Assembly: GCF_900168165.1 (NCBI RefSeq)
Contig: NZ_FUYV01000001.1
Location: forward strand, 372,001 to 436,000
Direction of reading: 5' to 3'
DNA: 64,000 nt
DNA from: Alkalitalea saponilacus
GTDB taxonomy: Bacteria > Bacteroidota > Bacteroidia > Bacteroidales > Marinilabiliaceae
Part shown: positions 34,054-43,499 of the stretch, piece after piece
Numbering within the stretch: the first letter of the stretch is position 1
How the letters are laid out: each line of letters starts with the position of its first letter
Translations under genes and position numbers: made by a program
The notes under the pieces: generated by a model
The model's database searches: none
The model's input: the letters and a program-made list of their open reading frames with translations, nothing else
What the model was told of the DNA's origin: nothing

Positions 34054-35091
34054 ATGAGGGCACTCACTCAACTATTAAGAACCAATATACAAAACCTCAA
34101 ACCCTATTCATCAGCACGCGATGAATACACGGGTGAGGAAGGCGTTTTTCTTGATGCCAACGAAAATCCTTTCAATGAACCTTACAATCGTTATCCCGAC
34201 CCTTATCAGCGAAAGTTGAAAGCTATTATCGCTGAATTAAAGGAGGTTGATGCAACTCAGATATTTTTGGGTAACGGCTCGGATGAAGCCATTGATTTGG
34301 TGTATAGAGCCTTTTGCGAACCAGGTGTTGATAACGTGGTATCCATTGACCCAACATACGGGATGTATCAGGTAGCTGCCGAAACCAATGATGTTAAGGT
34401 CAAAAAAGTGAAATTAACATCCGGCTTTGAACTGGATGTGGCTGCCTTACTTGATGCGGTTGATGCCAATACCAAGATGTTGTGGATATGTTCACCCAAT
34501 AATCCCACCGGTAATTGTTTCAGAGAAGCTGATGTAGAAACGCTCTTGAGAAAATTCGACGGTATCGTGGTTCTGGATGAGGCCTACATTGATTTTGCTC
34601 CGGGACGTTCAATGCTGGGAAAATTGAATAATTTTCCCAATCTGGTTGTCATGCAAACATTCTCCAAAGCATGGGGTATGGCTGGTATTCGTTTGGGAAT
34701 GGCATTTGCTCAACCTGACATCATCAAGATTTTAAGTCGCATTAAGTATCCATACAACCTGAATATCCTCACCCAGAAAAAGGCCATGGAGCTGATATCT
34801 CAAAACAAAGAGAAAACAGAGCAGTGGATAAAACTTTTGCTGGATGAGCGCATGAAATTGGCTTCTGAGCTGAAAAAGCTACCGTTTGTTCAGCACATTT
34901 ACCCTTCGGATGCTAATTTTTTGTTGGTCAGAACCACCGAACCCAAGAGGATTTATAATTTTCTGGTGGACAAGAAGATCATTATTCGCGACCGTTCAAC
35001 TGTCACTCTTTGTGAAGGGTGCTTGAGAATAACAGTAGGATCTCCCGAGGAAAACAGGATTTTGATGAATGCTTTACACCTGTTTGTGTAA
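34054..35091 (+). CDS. hisC: Histidinol-phosphate aminotransferase
   Basis: HisC is a PLP-dependent fold-type I aminotransferase that makes histidinol phosphate. The 345-residue protein shows LDANENPFNEPYNRYPDP, IFLGNGSDEAIDLVYRAFC, the aromatic YGMYQVAA, WICSPNNPTGN, VLDEAYIDFAP and the PLP-binding lysine in TFSKAWGMAGIRLGMAF. Arg residues for the phosphate are in GCLRITVGSPEEN near the end. Length and motifs are normal. It is followed by a secreted hydrolase, 18 bp on, instead of hisB. Confidence 0.97.
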   Translation: MRALTQLLRTNIQNLKPYSSARDEYTGEEGVFLDANENPFNEPYNRYPDPYQRKLKAIIAELKEVDATQIFLGNGSDEAIDLVYRAFCEPGVDNVVSIDPTYGMYQVAAETNDVKVKKVKLTSGFELDVAALLDAVDANTKMLWICSPNNPTGNCFREADVETLLRKFDGIVVLDEAYIDFAPGRSMLGKLNNFPNLVVMQTFSKAWGMAGIRLGMAFAQPDIIKILSRIKYPYNLNILTQKKAMELISQNKEKTEQWIKLLLDERMKLASELKKLPFVQHIYPSDANFLLVRTTEPKRIYNFLVDKKIIIRDRSTVTLCEGCLRITVGSPEENRILMNALHLFV

Positions 35092-35109
35092 ATGTAAATA
35101 TTAGGTGCT

Positions 35110-36015
35110 ATGAGACTCTATAGGGTGCTGATAATACTTTATCTGATAATGATTTCCCAATTATTAATCAGTCAGCAGATGATTCCGTTGTGGGATGAAA
35201 TCATACCATTTAACAGGGATGGTATTGCTGTAGAGGAAATAAACGAAAATTATCGGGTTTCACGCGTTTCTGTACCTGGTATATTCCGCTTTGCTGCATG
35301 TGAAATGGCTGTAAAACAGAAGCCGGCCATTATTATAGTTCCGGGTGGAGGATACGCTCGTCAGGCGACAAATCATGAAGGCGTTATGGTGGCTAAGTGG
35401 TTTGCATCACGCGGTTACGAAGCTTTTGTGCTGAAGTACCGATTACCGGACGAGGAAATTGTTGAAAATCCGGCTTTTGCTCCATTAATCGATTTGCAGC
35501 AGGCCATTCATCATGTTCGTAGTAATGCAGATAAATATGGTGTTGATGCAGCTAAAATTGGGGTCATCGGTTTTTCTGCCGGCGGCCATTTGGCCGGTTC
35601 GGCATCAGTGATGTTCGATGTTCCGGTTAATAAAAACTTAAAGACGGAAGATGTCCGACCTGATTTTTCGATTTTGGTATATCCGGTTATTTCGATGGAT
35701 GATGAAATCACCCATCGCGGAAGTAAAATCAACTTGTTGGGTGAAAATCCGATGAGTGTGTTTGTGGAGTTGTTTTCTCTTGAAAAGCAAGCTTCTTCGG
35801 AGGTCCCAGTCACTTTATTAGTCCATTCTATGGACGACAGAGCTGTGCCGTTGGAAAATTCACTTCGCTACGCAGACGCCTTGTCTGAAAAAGGAGTGGA
35901 TGTAACTCAGTTGATTCTTCCTTTTGGAGGACATGGATACGGATTTCGCGAAAACTCAGGAGTTGAATACTGGATAGAGTATCTGGATGTTTGGTTAAAG
36001 AATAAAATAGATTAA
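35110..36015 (+). CDS. Secreted alpha/beta hydrolase (BD-FAE/acetylesterase-like) within the his operon
   Basis: The 301-residue protein has a signal peptide ([17 protein letters not shown]) and is therefore exported, unlike all its neighbours. The oxyanion region [18 protein letters not shown], the nucleophile elbow [13 protein letters not shown], the acid in [10 protein letters not shown] and the final GGHGYGF His form a complete triad. Related enzymes deacetylate xylan or other glycans. It lies 18 bp after hisC and 14 bp before hisB, so it is co-transcribed with histidine genes without an evident link to histidine. Either the insertion is chance or the product is needed under the same conditions. 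The GH115 gene and the esterase at 42271 are ~3 kb or more away. Confidence 0.86.
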   Translation: MRLYRVLIILYLIMISQLLISQQMIPLWDEIIPFNRDGIAVEEINENYRVSRVSVPGIFRFAACEMAVKQKPAIIIVPGGGYARQATNHEGVMVAKWFASRGYEAFVLKYRLPDEEIVENPAFAPLIDLQQAIHHVRSNADKYGVDAAKIGVIGFSAGGHLAGSASVMFDVPVNKNLKTEDVRPDFSILVYPVISMDDEITHRGSKINLLGENPMSVFVELFSLEKQASSEVPVTLLVHSMDDRAVPLENSLRYADALSEKGVDVTQLILPFGGHGYGFRENSGVEYWIEYLDVWLKNKID

Positions 36016-36029
36016 CACTTTACTATAAA

Positions 36030-37160
36030 ATGAAGAAGAAAGTTCTCTTTATCGATCGCGACGGAACAATCATAAAAGAGCCACCGATTGATTATCAGGT
36101 GGATAGCCTGGAGAAGCTGGAGTTTTTTCCGAAGGTAATCAGGAATTTGCATCTTATCGCATCAAAACTCGATTTTGAATTGGTGATGGTAACCAACCAG
36201 GATGGATTGGGAACAACATCCTTTCCGGAGGAGACTTTCTGGCCTGCTCAAAATAAAATGATGGCTACTCTGCAAGGTGAGGGAATTGAGTTTTCGAAAG
36301 TGCATATTGATCCATCAATGCCGGAGGACAACTCCCCGAATCGCAAGCCTGGAGTAGGGATGCTTACTGAATACTACTCCGATGAATATGATCTTGCCGG
36401 ATCTTATGTTATCGGCGACAGGCTGACTGATGTACAATTAGCAAAAAACCTTGGCTGTAAAGCCATTTTTGTGCAGGATCAGATTAAAGGTGTAGCCATG
36501 CTTGAAGAGCAAGATCTTGTTGCGTATGCTGTTTTTGTATCTGCTGATTGGGATGGAATTGCAGCTTTTTTATTTTCGTCGGAGCGAACTGCCGTGGTTG
36601 ACAGAGCTACTGCAGAAACCAAAATTCACATCGAACTTGATTTGGATGGAACAGGAAAATGTGATATTTCAACCGGCCTTCATTTCTTCGATCACATGCT
36701 GGAGCAGATTGGTCGCCATTCCGGTTGCGATCTTACCATTAAAGTAGATGGTGATTTGCACGTGGACGAGCATCATACCATTGAAGATACCGGATTGGCT
36801 TTGGGTGAGGCTTTCAAAAAGGCTTTGGGCGATAAAAGAGGGATTGAGCGTTACGGCTTTTGTTTGCCCATGGATGATGTTTTGGCGCAGGTTGCCATTG
36901 ATTTTGGCGGCCGTCCATGGTTGGTATGGGATGCAGATTTTAAGCGCGAAAAGGTAGGAGATATGCCCACCGAGATGTTTCACCACTTCTTTAAAAGTTT
37001 TAGCGATACATCACTTAGTAACTTGAATATTAAAGCTGAAGGTGGGAATGAACACCATAAAATAGAAGGAATTTTTAAGGCTTTCGCGAAAGCCATTAAA
37101 AATGCTATTCGTAAGGATATTTTCAGTGATCAGCTGCCAAGTACAAAAGGAGTGCTTTAG
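36030..37160 (+). CDS. hisB: Bifunctional histidinol-phosphatase / imidazoleglycerol-phosphate dehydratase
   Basis: The 376-residue fusion enzyme performs two histidine-synthesis steps. The N-terminal HAD phosphatase (~1-165) has [25 protein letters not shown] and [16 protein letters not shown]. The C-terminal dehydratase (~185-376) has [48 protein letters not shown] and [18 protein letters not shown] with its metal-binding His residues. It ends the his transcript: the next gene is convergent and overlaps by 4 bp. hisH, hisA, hisF and hisI are not in the window, as in other Bacteroidota where they form a separate cluster. Confidence 0.97.
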   Translation: MKKKVLFIDRDGTIIKEPPIDYQVDSLEKLEFFPKVIRNLHLIASKLDFELVMVTNQDGLGTTSFPEETFWPAQNKMMATLQGEGIEFSKVHIDPSMPEDNSPNRKPGVGMLTEYYSDEYDLAGSYVIGDRLTDVQLAKNLGCKAIFVQDQIKGVAMLEEQDLVAYAVFVSADWDGIAAFLFSSERTAVVDRATAETKIHIELDLDGTGKCDISTGLHFFDHMLEQIGRHSGCDLTIKVDGDLHVDEHHTIEDTGLALGEAFKKALGDKRGIERYGFCLPMDDVLAQVAIDFGGRPWLVWDADFKREKVGDMPTEMFHHFFKSFSDTSLSNLNIKAEGGNEHHKIEGIFKAFAKAIKNAIRKDIFSDQLPSTKGVL

Positions 37161-37558
37161 CACTCCTTTTTTTCCATATCACTAAGATGTAAATCCAGAG
37201 CTTTTACCGAGATCTGGATTTCTTTTATAGATGTACCGAGTGAAAGAATCAGTAAAACCAACGCAACGCCAAAAATGATTTCGGCTGCTGTTTGCCATCC
37301 AATATAAATCAAAAACATACACAGCACACAAAGCAACAAGCTGGCTATGCCCATGATTTGCATGGAGCGGGTTAATATTAACCGTTTCCTCATGTTTTGT
37401 ATCTGCCCATACAATATGTCGTTGGGAGATTGTATGAACTTATCGTGCAAAGCCCTAACCACCGAGGCATAGGCCAGAAAGCGATTGGTGTAGGCCAGTA
37501 ATATCAAAGATATTGCTGAAAAAAGCAATGCCGGTGTGGTCAGTGTGAGTTGCTCCAT
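37157..37558 (-). CDS. DUF2721-family membrane protein
   Basis: The 133-residue protein has an N-terminal helix ([20 protein letters not shown]), a basic middle loop ([18 protein letters not shown]) and two more helices (~66-88, ~92-110). I recognise this as DUF2721, whose function is unknown. It overlaps hisB by 4 bp tail to tail and follows the aldo/keto reductase on the same strand by 13 bp. Confidence 0.8.
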   Translation of the reverse strand: MEQLTLTTPALLFSAISLILLAYTNRFLAYASVVRALHDKFIQSPNDILYGQIQNMRKRLILTRSMQIMGIASLLLCVLCMFLIYIGWQTAAEIIFGVALVLLILSLGTSIKEIQISVKALDLHLSDMEKKEC

Positions 37559-37571
37559 AATCGAAATGCGT

Positions 37572-38558
37572 TTACCATAAGTGATGAACTTCTTTCTTTA
37601 TATGATTTTTGTAAATCTCATTCATTTGAGATACCTGCTCAGGTGTAAGATCTGGAAAGTCGTATACTGAAAGATTAGAAATTACATGCTCTTTTTTTGA
37701 TGCGCCTGGAATGATGCAGCTCACTTCTTTGAATTGTAATATCCACTTTAAGGCTGCTGGTGCAAGATTTTCAACACCGGGGAATATCTCTTTGAGCTCT
37801 TCAACAGTCTTTAATCCCAGATTATAATCAATTCCGGAAAAAGTTTCGCCTTTATCAAAAGCCTCACCATTGCGATTAAAATTCCGATGATCGTCTGATG
37901 TGAATAGCGTGTCGGCTTTAAACTTTCCAGTTAACAAGCCACTGGCGAGAGGGACGCGTACAATGATCCCAACGTTCCGTTTCTTTGCTTCGTTAAAGAA
38001 CAGTTCTGAAGGCCTTTGCCTAAAAAGATTAAAGATGATTTGAACTGTGGTTACGTTTGGATATTCAATGGCTTTTAAAGCTTCCTCTACTTTTTCTACG
38101 CTGACTCCCAAATTGGCAATTTTTCCTTGCTCTTTAAGCCTCTCAAAGCGTTCAAATATTTCAGGCCGGTAATAAACTTCGGTAGGGGGACAATGCAACT
38201 GAATTAAATCCAGTTGTTCTAATCCAGTGCGTTTTAAAGTCTCCTCAACGTATTTTTGAAGCACATCCGGTTGGTAGCCTTCGCTAACATGCGGATTGAT
38301 TTGTCGCCCACATTTTGAGGCCACATAAATCCGTTCCGATCGGCTGCGCACTACTCGTCCAACAGCGGTTTCGCTGAGGCCGTTTTCGTAAACATCGGCA
38401 GTGTCAATAAAGTTTACCCCGTTATCTATGGCGGTGTTAATGATCTCATCGGCCAATTTATCGTTAAAGCCTGAACCCCATTTTCCTCCCACTTGCCATG
38501 TGCCAAGAGATATTTCTGAGATGTTAAATCCTGTTTTTCCTAGTTGACGGTATTGCAT
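37572..38558 (-). CDS. Aldo/keto reductase
   Basis: The 328-residue cytosolic enzyme has the tetrad of the family: Asp and Tyr in FIDTADVYENGLSE (~50-63), Lys in YVASKCGRQ (~80) and His in LDLIQLHCPP (~120). QVGGKWGSGF at the start, FNLFRQRPSEL and the C-terminal ILQFKEVSCIIPGASKKEHV NADP(H) site are normal. The substrate cannot be predicted; it resembles the YhdN/L-fucose-dehydrogenase-like branch. Single gene on its strand with DUF2721 following. Confidence 0.92.
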   Translation of the reverse strand: MQYRQLGKTGFNISEISLGTWQVGGKWGSGFNDKLADEIINTAIDNGVNFIDTADVYENGLSETAVGRVVRSRSERIYVASKCGRQINPHVSEGYQPDVLQKYVEETLKRTGLEQLDLIQLHCPPTEVYYRPEIFERFERLKEQGKIANLGVSVEKVEEALKAIEYPNVTTVQIIFNLFRQRPSELFFNEAKKRNVGIIVRVPLASGLLTGKFKADTLFTSDDHRNFNRNGEAFDKGETFSGIDYNLGLKTVEELKEIFPGVENLAPAALKWILQFKEVSCIIPGASKKEHVISNLSVYDFPDLTPEQVSQMNEIYKNHIKKEVHHLW

Positions 38559-39115
38559 TTTTTTCTGTTTTAAGCATGATTAAATATGAAACTCCGGAAC
38601 AGTGGCAGATGCTTGTCTGTATCCATCTCTTTTTCTCTCTTAAGAGAAAAAGGTCGTCTCTTTTGAATTTTTGATCTATCAAATATACTGAATTGATAAT
38701 TGAATAAAAGATAATATTACAGGTTTTTTAAAACTTCTGAATCATGTTGACAGAGGTTTGATTCAATAGACACTCCTTGCATTTTGTGAATTTATGTATT
38801 GAGTTCTTTTTTTTATCTTAGTTATTACATTAATATCCTCCTTTATAATGATTTTATCCACATTCTGCACGGTGTTTTTAACTTATTTTGTAATTAGGAT
38901 TTTTCAGAGGAAGCATCTCAAAAGAAAAATCCTGATTTTTATCAAATCGTCCTACTCATTTTTTACCTTACAGGGGTTGTTTTAACTGTTTCTGTGTGTC
39001 ATGAAGGTGTTGAATTTGAGGACTGTGGGTGTAATGTTTAACTCTATCCTGATTGCTGACTAAAGCCATATGAGAAATCGATTTATCGACATATTATAAA
39101 CAAAAGAAAAGAAAC
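38559..39115. other. 557-bp region without a recognised gene, upstream of GH115
   Basis: It holds a 9-bp hairpin (ctttttctc at 38629-38637 with gagaaaaag at 38644-38652) and a 10-bp dyad (aggatttttc at 38896-38905 with gaaaaatcct at 38924-38933). A 32-codon frame at 38576 has no signal or motif. No clear TAnnTTTG box precedes GH115. The long leader may carry regulation of the glucuronidase by a sensor outside the window. Confidence 0.45.
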
Positions 39116-42076
39116 ATGAAAAAAAAGTGTTTAGTTATCAGAAGTTTACTTTCTCTGTTCTTATTAGCAGTAGCTGGAGAATTGGTGAGTAACAACAATC
39201 AATTATTAGCGTCCGATGCAGATGTCGGTTCGCATTCGTCCAGTATTATAAGTTTTTCTGCTGTGGACGGCTATTTCCCATTAGCCGTAAGTGGAAAACC
39301 TGTGCCTTTATATACTCATTCTGATGATTATCAGGGAGTCATACGTGCTTTAAAGGATCTGCAGAGTGATTTTGAGCTTGTTACTAAGAACAAGCCAAAA
39401 CTTTCAATCAACTCAGTTCCAAAATCTAAAAGGGTTGTGATTGCCGGTACGCTTGGCAATAATCAGGTTATTGACAAACTTGCAGAAGATGGTAAAATAA
39501 ATGCAGAGGAGTTAGACGGAAAGTGGGAGAAATTTATTATTCAGGTTGTTGATAATCCCGTTAAAGGTGTAGATCAGGCCTTAGTTATTGCCGGTAGCGA
39601 CAAACGGGGAACCATTTTCGGTATTTATGAAATTTCAAGACAAATAGGAGTTTCTCCATGGTACTGGTGGGCTGATGTTCCTGTTTCTCATCAGCCAAAT
39701 CTTTATGTGTCGCCTGAACGATTCACACTTGGAGAACCAAAGGTACAATACAGAGGAATATTTCTTAATAACGATGAACCTGCATTGGGAAATTGGGTCA
39801 GACACTCTTTTGGAGGGTTTAATCATCAATTTTATGAAAAAGTTTTTGAGTTGATTTTAAGACTCAGAGGAAATTACTTATGGCCGGCAATGTGGGGGAA
39901 AGCTTTTCATGATGATTGTCCTCATAATGCCCCTTTGGCTGATATGTACGGCGTAGTGATTGGTTATACCCACCATGAACCAATGATGAGAGCTCATATT
40001 GAATGGGCTCGTTATGGAGAAGGTGATTGGGATTACCAGACCAATGAAGAAGGGCTGAGGGAATTCTGGATAGAAGGAATTGAAAGAATGAAAGACTATG
40101 AGAGTACTGTTACTCTTGCTATGAGAGGAGATGGAGATGAACCTTTGAGTGAAGAGGCGAACATTGAGCTTATAGAAAGGGTTGTAAATGATCAGAGAGA
40201 GATTATTCAAAACTACGCAAAAAATCCGGATGATGTAATTCAGGTATGGGCTCTCTATAAAGAGGTAATGGATTATTACAACAGAGGCATGGAAGTACCT
40301 GATGACGTGTTAATCCTCCTCACAAATGACAATTGGGGTAACATTCGTTATCTTCCAGATCCTGATGATGCTGCAAAGCGCTCCGGAGGATGGGGTATGT
40401 ATTACCATTTTGACTATGTAGGCGGGCCAAGAAGTTACAAGTGGATTAACACCATCCAAATTTCAAGAATATGGGAACAGATGAACGTTACATATCGCCA
40501 CAACATTGATAAAATGTGGTTGGTAAATGTTGGAGACCTTAAGCCGATGGAGTTTCCTATTTCATTTTTCCTGGATTTTGCCTGGAATCCTGACGCTATC
40601 CCAGCTGATGTGATGGGACAATATCCAAAATGGTGGGCTCAACAACAGTTTGGGAAAGAGTTTGCAGAGGAAATTGCACACCTGCTAAATGAATACACAA
40701 GAATAAACTCCAGAAGGAAACCTGAATTATTAAATGAAGATACATATAGTATCATTCATTTCCGTGAAGGTCAAAGAGTGGTTGAGGATTATAATAATTT
40801 GTTGAAGGAAGCTGAACGCATTAACGAAAAAATTTCAGAAGAGTACCGGGATGCATTTTTTCAATTGGTTCTTTATCCTGTAAAAGCATCAGCCAATTTA
40901 AATGAAATGTATGTTTCCGTGGCAAAAAATCGTTTGTATGCCAGACAATTGCGCTCAAATACAACGGAAATGGCTGATAAGGTACGATACCATTTTGATA
41001 TGGATGCCAAGCTTAATGATAAGTACCACAGCATAGCTGATGGTAAATGGATGCATATGATGTCTCAGACGCGCATTGGTTATACATACTGGAATCAACC
41101 TCCATGGGACGTTATGCCGAATGTAACTGTTGCCACACCTCATGATCCAGCCGATATGGGGGTAGCAATTGAAGGTTCAGGATATGCATGGCCACAAGCT
41201 GGTCGCAACAGACAGGACGCCGTCTTACCTAAGTTTGATAAATTTAATCAACAGTCATTCTATATAGATGTATTTAACCGCGGAAGATTTTCATTTGAGT
41301 ATTCAGCAGATACAGACGTGCCCTGGTTGTTGATTGACAATCCTACTGGGACTGTAGAAAAACAAGAGCGCTTATTGGTCAGTGTGGACTGGACACAGGT
41401 TCCTGAAGGCACTCATCGTCAGCCTATACGAATAAGCGGCCCCGACAATAGGAATATTATTGTTTATGCTGAGGTATTTAATCCTTCATATCCTGTTCGT
41501 GAGGAAGTTCAGGGATTTGTTGAGGCCAATGGTTATGTTTCCATTGAAGCTCCGAATTTCACCCGAAAGATTGATTCAGAAGATGCATGGTGGAAGTATG
41601 TTCCTGATTTAGGAAGAACCTATGCTTCTATGGTGTCTTTCCCTGTTTTGGCTGATGTTCAGACCCCCGGAGATCAGGATGCTCCAAGGTTGGAATATGA
41701 TATGCACCTTTTCTCGGAAGGCGAAGTAACCGTTCATGTATACTTGGCTCCTACCAAAAATTTTAAACATGAACGAACAGGTTTGAAATATGGCATCTCT
41801 TTTAACGACGAAGATCCACAGATTGAGAATATTCATACCGAAATATTAAACTGGGGAGATTACAGTTACGGTGCTCCAGAATATGGAGTTTGGGCCAGTT
41901 GGGTTTCAAATAATATCAATGTACTTAGAACAACCCACACAATTGATAAACCAGGTAAGCATACTCTTAAAATCTGGATGAAGAACCCAAATGTAGTTAT
42001 CCAAAAAATAGTTGTGCAAACGGGTGAAATGGGCGAGACTTACTTAGGACCACCGCAAAGCTTTTTTAATAAATAG
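39116..42076 (+). CDS. Glycoside hydrolase family 115 (xylan alpha-1,2-glucuronidase)
   Basis: GH115 enzymes remove (4-O-methyl)glucuronic acid from xylan, including from internal residues. The 986-residue protein has a signal peptide (~1-33). The N-terminal domain shows VVIAGTLGNNQVIDKL and the conserved GSDKRGTIFGIYEISRQIGVSPWYWWADVPV. The barrel follows with RGIFLNNDEPALGNW, YLWPAMWGKAFHDD, GVVIGYTHHEPMMR and YESTVTLAMRGDGDEPL. The final ~170 residues form a GH115-type C-terminal domain (PNVVIQKIVVQTGEMGETYLGPP). No T9SS sorting domain is present. The gene has a single-gene unit with a bidirectional terminator after it. Confidence 0.94.
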   Translation: MKKKCLVIRSLLSLFLLAVAGELVSNNNQLLASDADVGSHSSSIISFSAVDGYFPLAVSGKPVPLYTHSDDYQGVIRALKDLQSDFELVTKNKPKLSINSVPKSKRVVIAGTLGNNQVIDKLAEDGKINAEELDGKWEKFIIQVVDNPVKGVDQALVIAGSDKRGTIFGIYEISRQIGVSPWYWWADVPVSHQPNLYVSPERFTLGEPKVQYRGIFLNNDEPALGNWVRHSFGGFNHQFYEKVFELILRLRGNYLWPAMWGKAFHDDCPHNAPLADMYGVVIGYTHHEPMMRAHIEWARYGEGDWDYQTNEEGLREFWIEGIERMKDYESTVTLAMRGDGDEPLSEEANIELIERVVNDQREIIQNYAKNPDDVIQVWALYKEVMDYYNRGMEVPDDVLILLTNDNWGNIRYLPDPDDAAKRSGGWGMYYHFDYVGGPRSYKWINTIQISRIWEQMNVTYRHNIDKMWLVNVGDLKPMEFPISFFLDFAWNPDAIPADVMGQYPKWWAQQQFGKEFAEEIAHLLNEYTRINSRRKPELLNEDTYSIIHFREGQRVVEDYNNLLKEAERINEKISEEYRDAFFQLVLYPVKASANLNEMYVSVAKNRLYARQLRSNTTEMADKVRYHFDMDAKLNDKYHSIADGKWMHMMSQTRIGYTYWNQPPWDVMPNVTVATPHDPADMGVAIEGSGYAWPQAGRNRQDAVLPKFDKFNQQSFYIDVFNRGRFSFEYSADTDVPWLLIDNPTGTVEKQERLLVSVDWTQVPEGTHRQPIRISGPDNRNIIVYAEVFNPSYPVREEVQGFVEANGYVSIEAPNFTRKIDSEDAWWKYVPDLGRTYASMVSFPVLADVQTPGDQDAPRLEYDMHLFSEGEVTVHVYLAPTKNFKHERTGLKYGISFNDEDPQIENIHTEILNWGDYSYGAPEYGVWASWVSNNINVLRTTHTIDKPGKHTLKIWMKNPNVVIQKIVVQTGEMGETYLGPPQSFFNK

Positions 42077-42180
42077 TACCTCTAAGAATTTTCGTAAATG
42101 ACTGTTTCAAAAACGAGAATAACGCAGTATTTGGCGTTTTCTTATAAAGACTAAATAGAATATTTGACATATGATTTTAT

Positions 42181-42213
42181 AAAAACACCCCGTGAATTTC
42201 ACGGGGTGTTTTT
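42181..42213. terminator. Bidirectional terminator between GH115 and the esterase
   Basis: A perfect 15-bp stem (aaaaacaccccgtga and complement) with a 3-base loop, rich in G-C in the middle and flanked by A5 and T5. It is ~105 bp after the GH115 stop and 58 bp before the esterase stop on the other strand, so it can serve both. Confidence 0.88.
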
Positions 42214-42270
42214 ATTTACTTTTGACAGAGAAATGACCAATGGTCATCTTTTCCGCATATCTTCTATTTT

Positions 42271-43440
42271 TTATTTAAACAACATCGGAACAAATTCAGT
42301 TAAATATAAACGCCAGTTATCCCATGTATGTCCTCCCTCGCTTTCACGATAAGTGTATGGCATGTTAATTCTGTCCATTATTTTTCTCAACTCAACACAC
42401 TGTTCGTAAAGAAAGTCAGTCTTCCCCATGGCTATCCAGTAAAGCTGGTATCCGTTATCTTTTTGATTCATAAGAGTCTCTTCAAAGTTTTTGTATACGG
42501 GAGAAGTGGCATCTTCTGCAGGAAAAACAGCACCAGAAAACAACGCAATGTAATGAAAAGTATTTGGGTAATAGCGTGAAATATGAAGGGAATGGAATCC
42601 TCCCATAGATAAACCGGCAATGGCTCTTGCTCCGGAGGATTGTTTTACCCGGTAGTTGCTTTCAACAAAGTTGATAACATCCATAAAAGTCTCTTCCATT
42701 TTACCATCCATGGTGTTAGGAAGTTGCATGGTTGGTTTAACAAAGCCAAGGCTGGATTCTCCCGGAGCAGCTTCCTGATAAACATTTCCGTTTGGCATCA
42801 CAACAATCATTGGTTCAGCTTTCCGCTGAGCTATTAGATTATCCAGGATTTGGGAGGTGCGTCCCAGTGCCATCCAAGCCTCCTCGTCACCTCCCATTCC
42901 GTGCAAAAGATATAACACTGGGTAATCTTTACCACTGGATTCATATCCGGGAGGAGTGTAAACGGTGATACGACGGTTCTTTTCATTTCCCGGCGAATGA
43001 TACCATTGGCGTGTGACGGTTCCGTGAGGAACATCATTGACTTTATAATAATCTCCTTGACCACCACTTATTATAAAAACGTTGGTTAAGGTTGCCACAT
43101 CCCTTATAAGGTATACATTGGATGGATCGTTCATTCTCATTTTATCAACAAAAAAGGAGTAGCCATAAAGATTGGACTCCAATGGCTTGGTGGTATAAAT
43201 CCATAAGCCATCTTCAGTTTTTTTCATCTCAACAAGTCTCGGATTCCAACCTTCTGAAGGGATCCAGTCGCCTGTAAGTTGAACCTGATTTGCATGGGGA
43301 GCATGCAAACGGAAAGTGACGGAATTGTCATCGTTTATTTCCGGTGAAACAATTTCAGATCCACCCCAAAGTGCTTGTTGTGCCATTGTATGGATAGAAA
43401 TAAGAAGCATTAGTGCTAAGAATAACAAGTTTTTTTTCAT
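42271..43440 (-). CDS. Secreted carbohydrate esterase with N-terminal CBM48-like domain (feruloyl/acetyl esterase type)
   Basis: The 389-residue protein has a signal peptide (MKKNLLFLALMLLISIHTMA, then QQ). Residues ~25-130 form an Ig-like CBM48/E-set domain (VTFRLHAPHANQVQLTGDWI, LWIYTTKPLESNLYGYSF). The CE1/EsterD-like hydrolase follows with YPVLYLLHGMGGDEEAWM, the nucleophile in AIAGLSMGGFHSLHIS and the His in SEGGHTWDNWR. Such enzymes cut feruloyl or acetyl esters on arabinoxylan and often accompany GH10/GH43/GH115. It is convergent with GH115, which supports a role on substituted xylan. Confidence 0.9.
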   Translation of the reverse strand: MKKNLLFLALMLLISIHTMAQQALWGGSEIVSPEINDDNSVTFRLHAPHANQVQLTGDWIPSEGWNPRLVEMKKTEDGLWIYTTKPLESNLYGYSFFVDKMRMNDPSNVYLIRDVATLTNVFIISGGQGDYYKVNDVPHGTVTRQWYHSPGNEKNRRITVYTPPGYESSGKDYPVLYLLHGMGGDEEAWMALGRTSQILDNLIAQRKAEPMIVVMPNGNVYQEAAPGESSLGFVKPTMQLPNTMDGKMEETFMDVINFVESNYRVKQSSGARAIAGLSMGGFHSLHISRYYPNTFHYIALFSGAVFPAEDATSPVYKNFEETLMNQKDNGYQLYWIAMGKTDFLYEQCVELRKIMDRINMPYTYRESEGGHTWDNWRLYLTEFVPMLFK

Positions 43441-43499
43441 ATAATTTATGTTTCAATTTCTCCCGAAGCCTCGGAACTCGTTTCATATAAAGATCAATT

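Noticed and set aside
38576-38674. 32-codon frame upstream of GH115 (MIKYETPEQWQ...)
   Set aside because: No signal peptide, no motif and no clear context; a chance frame in AT-rich DNA is the simpler reading.
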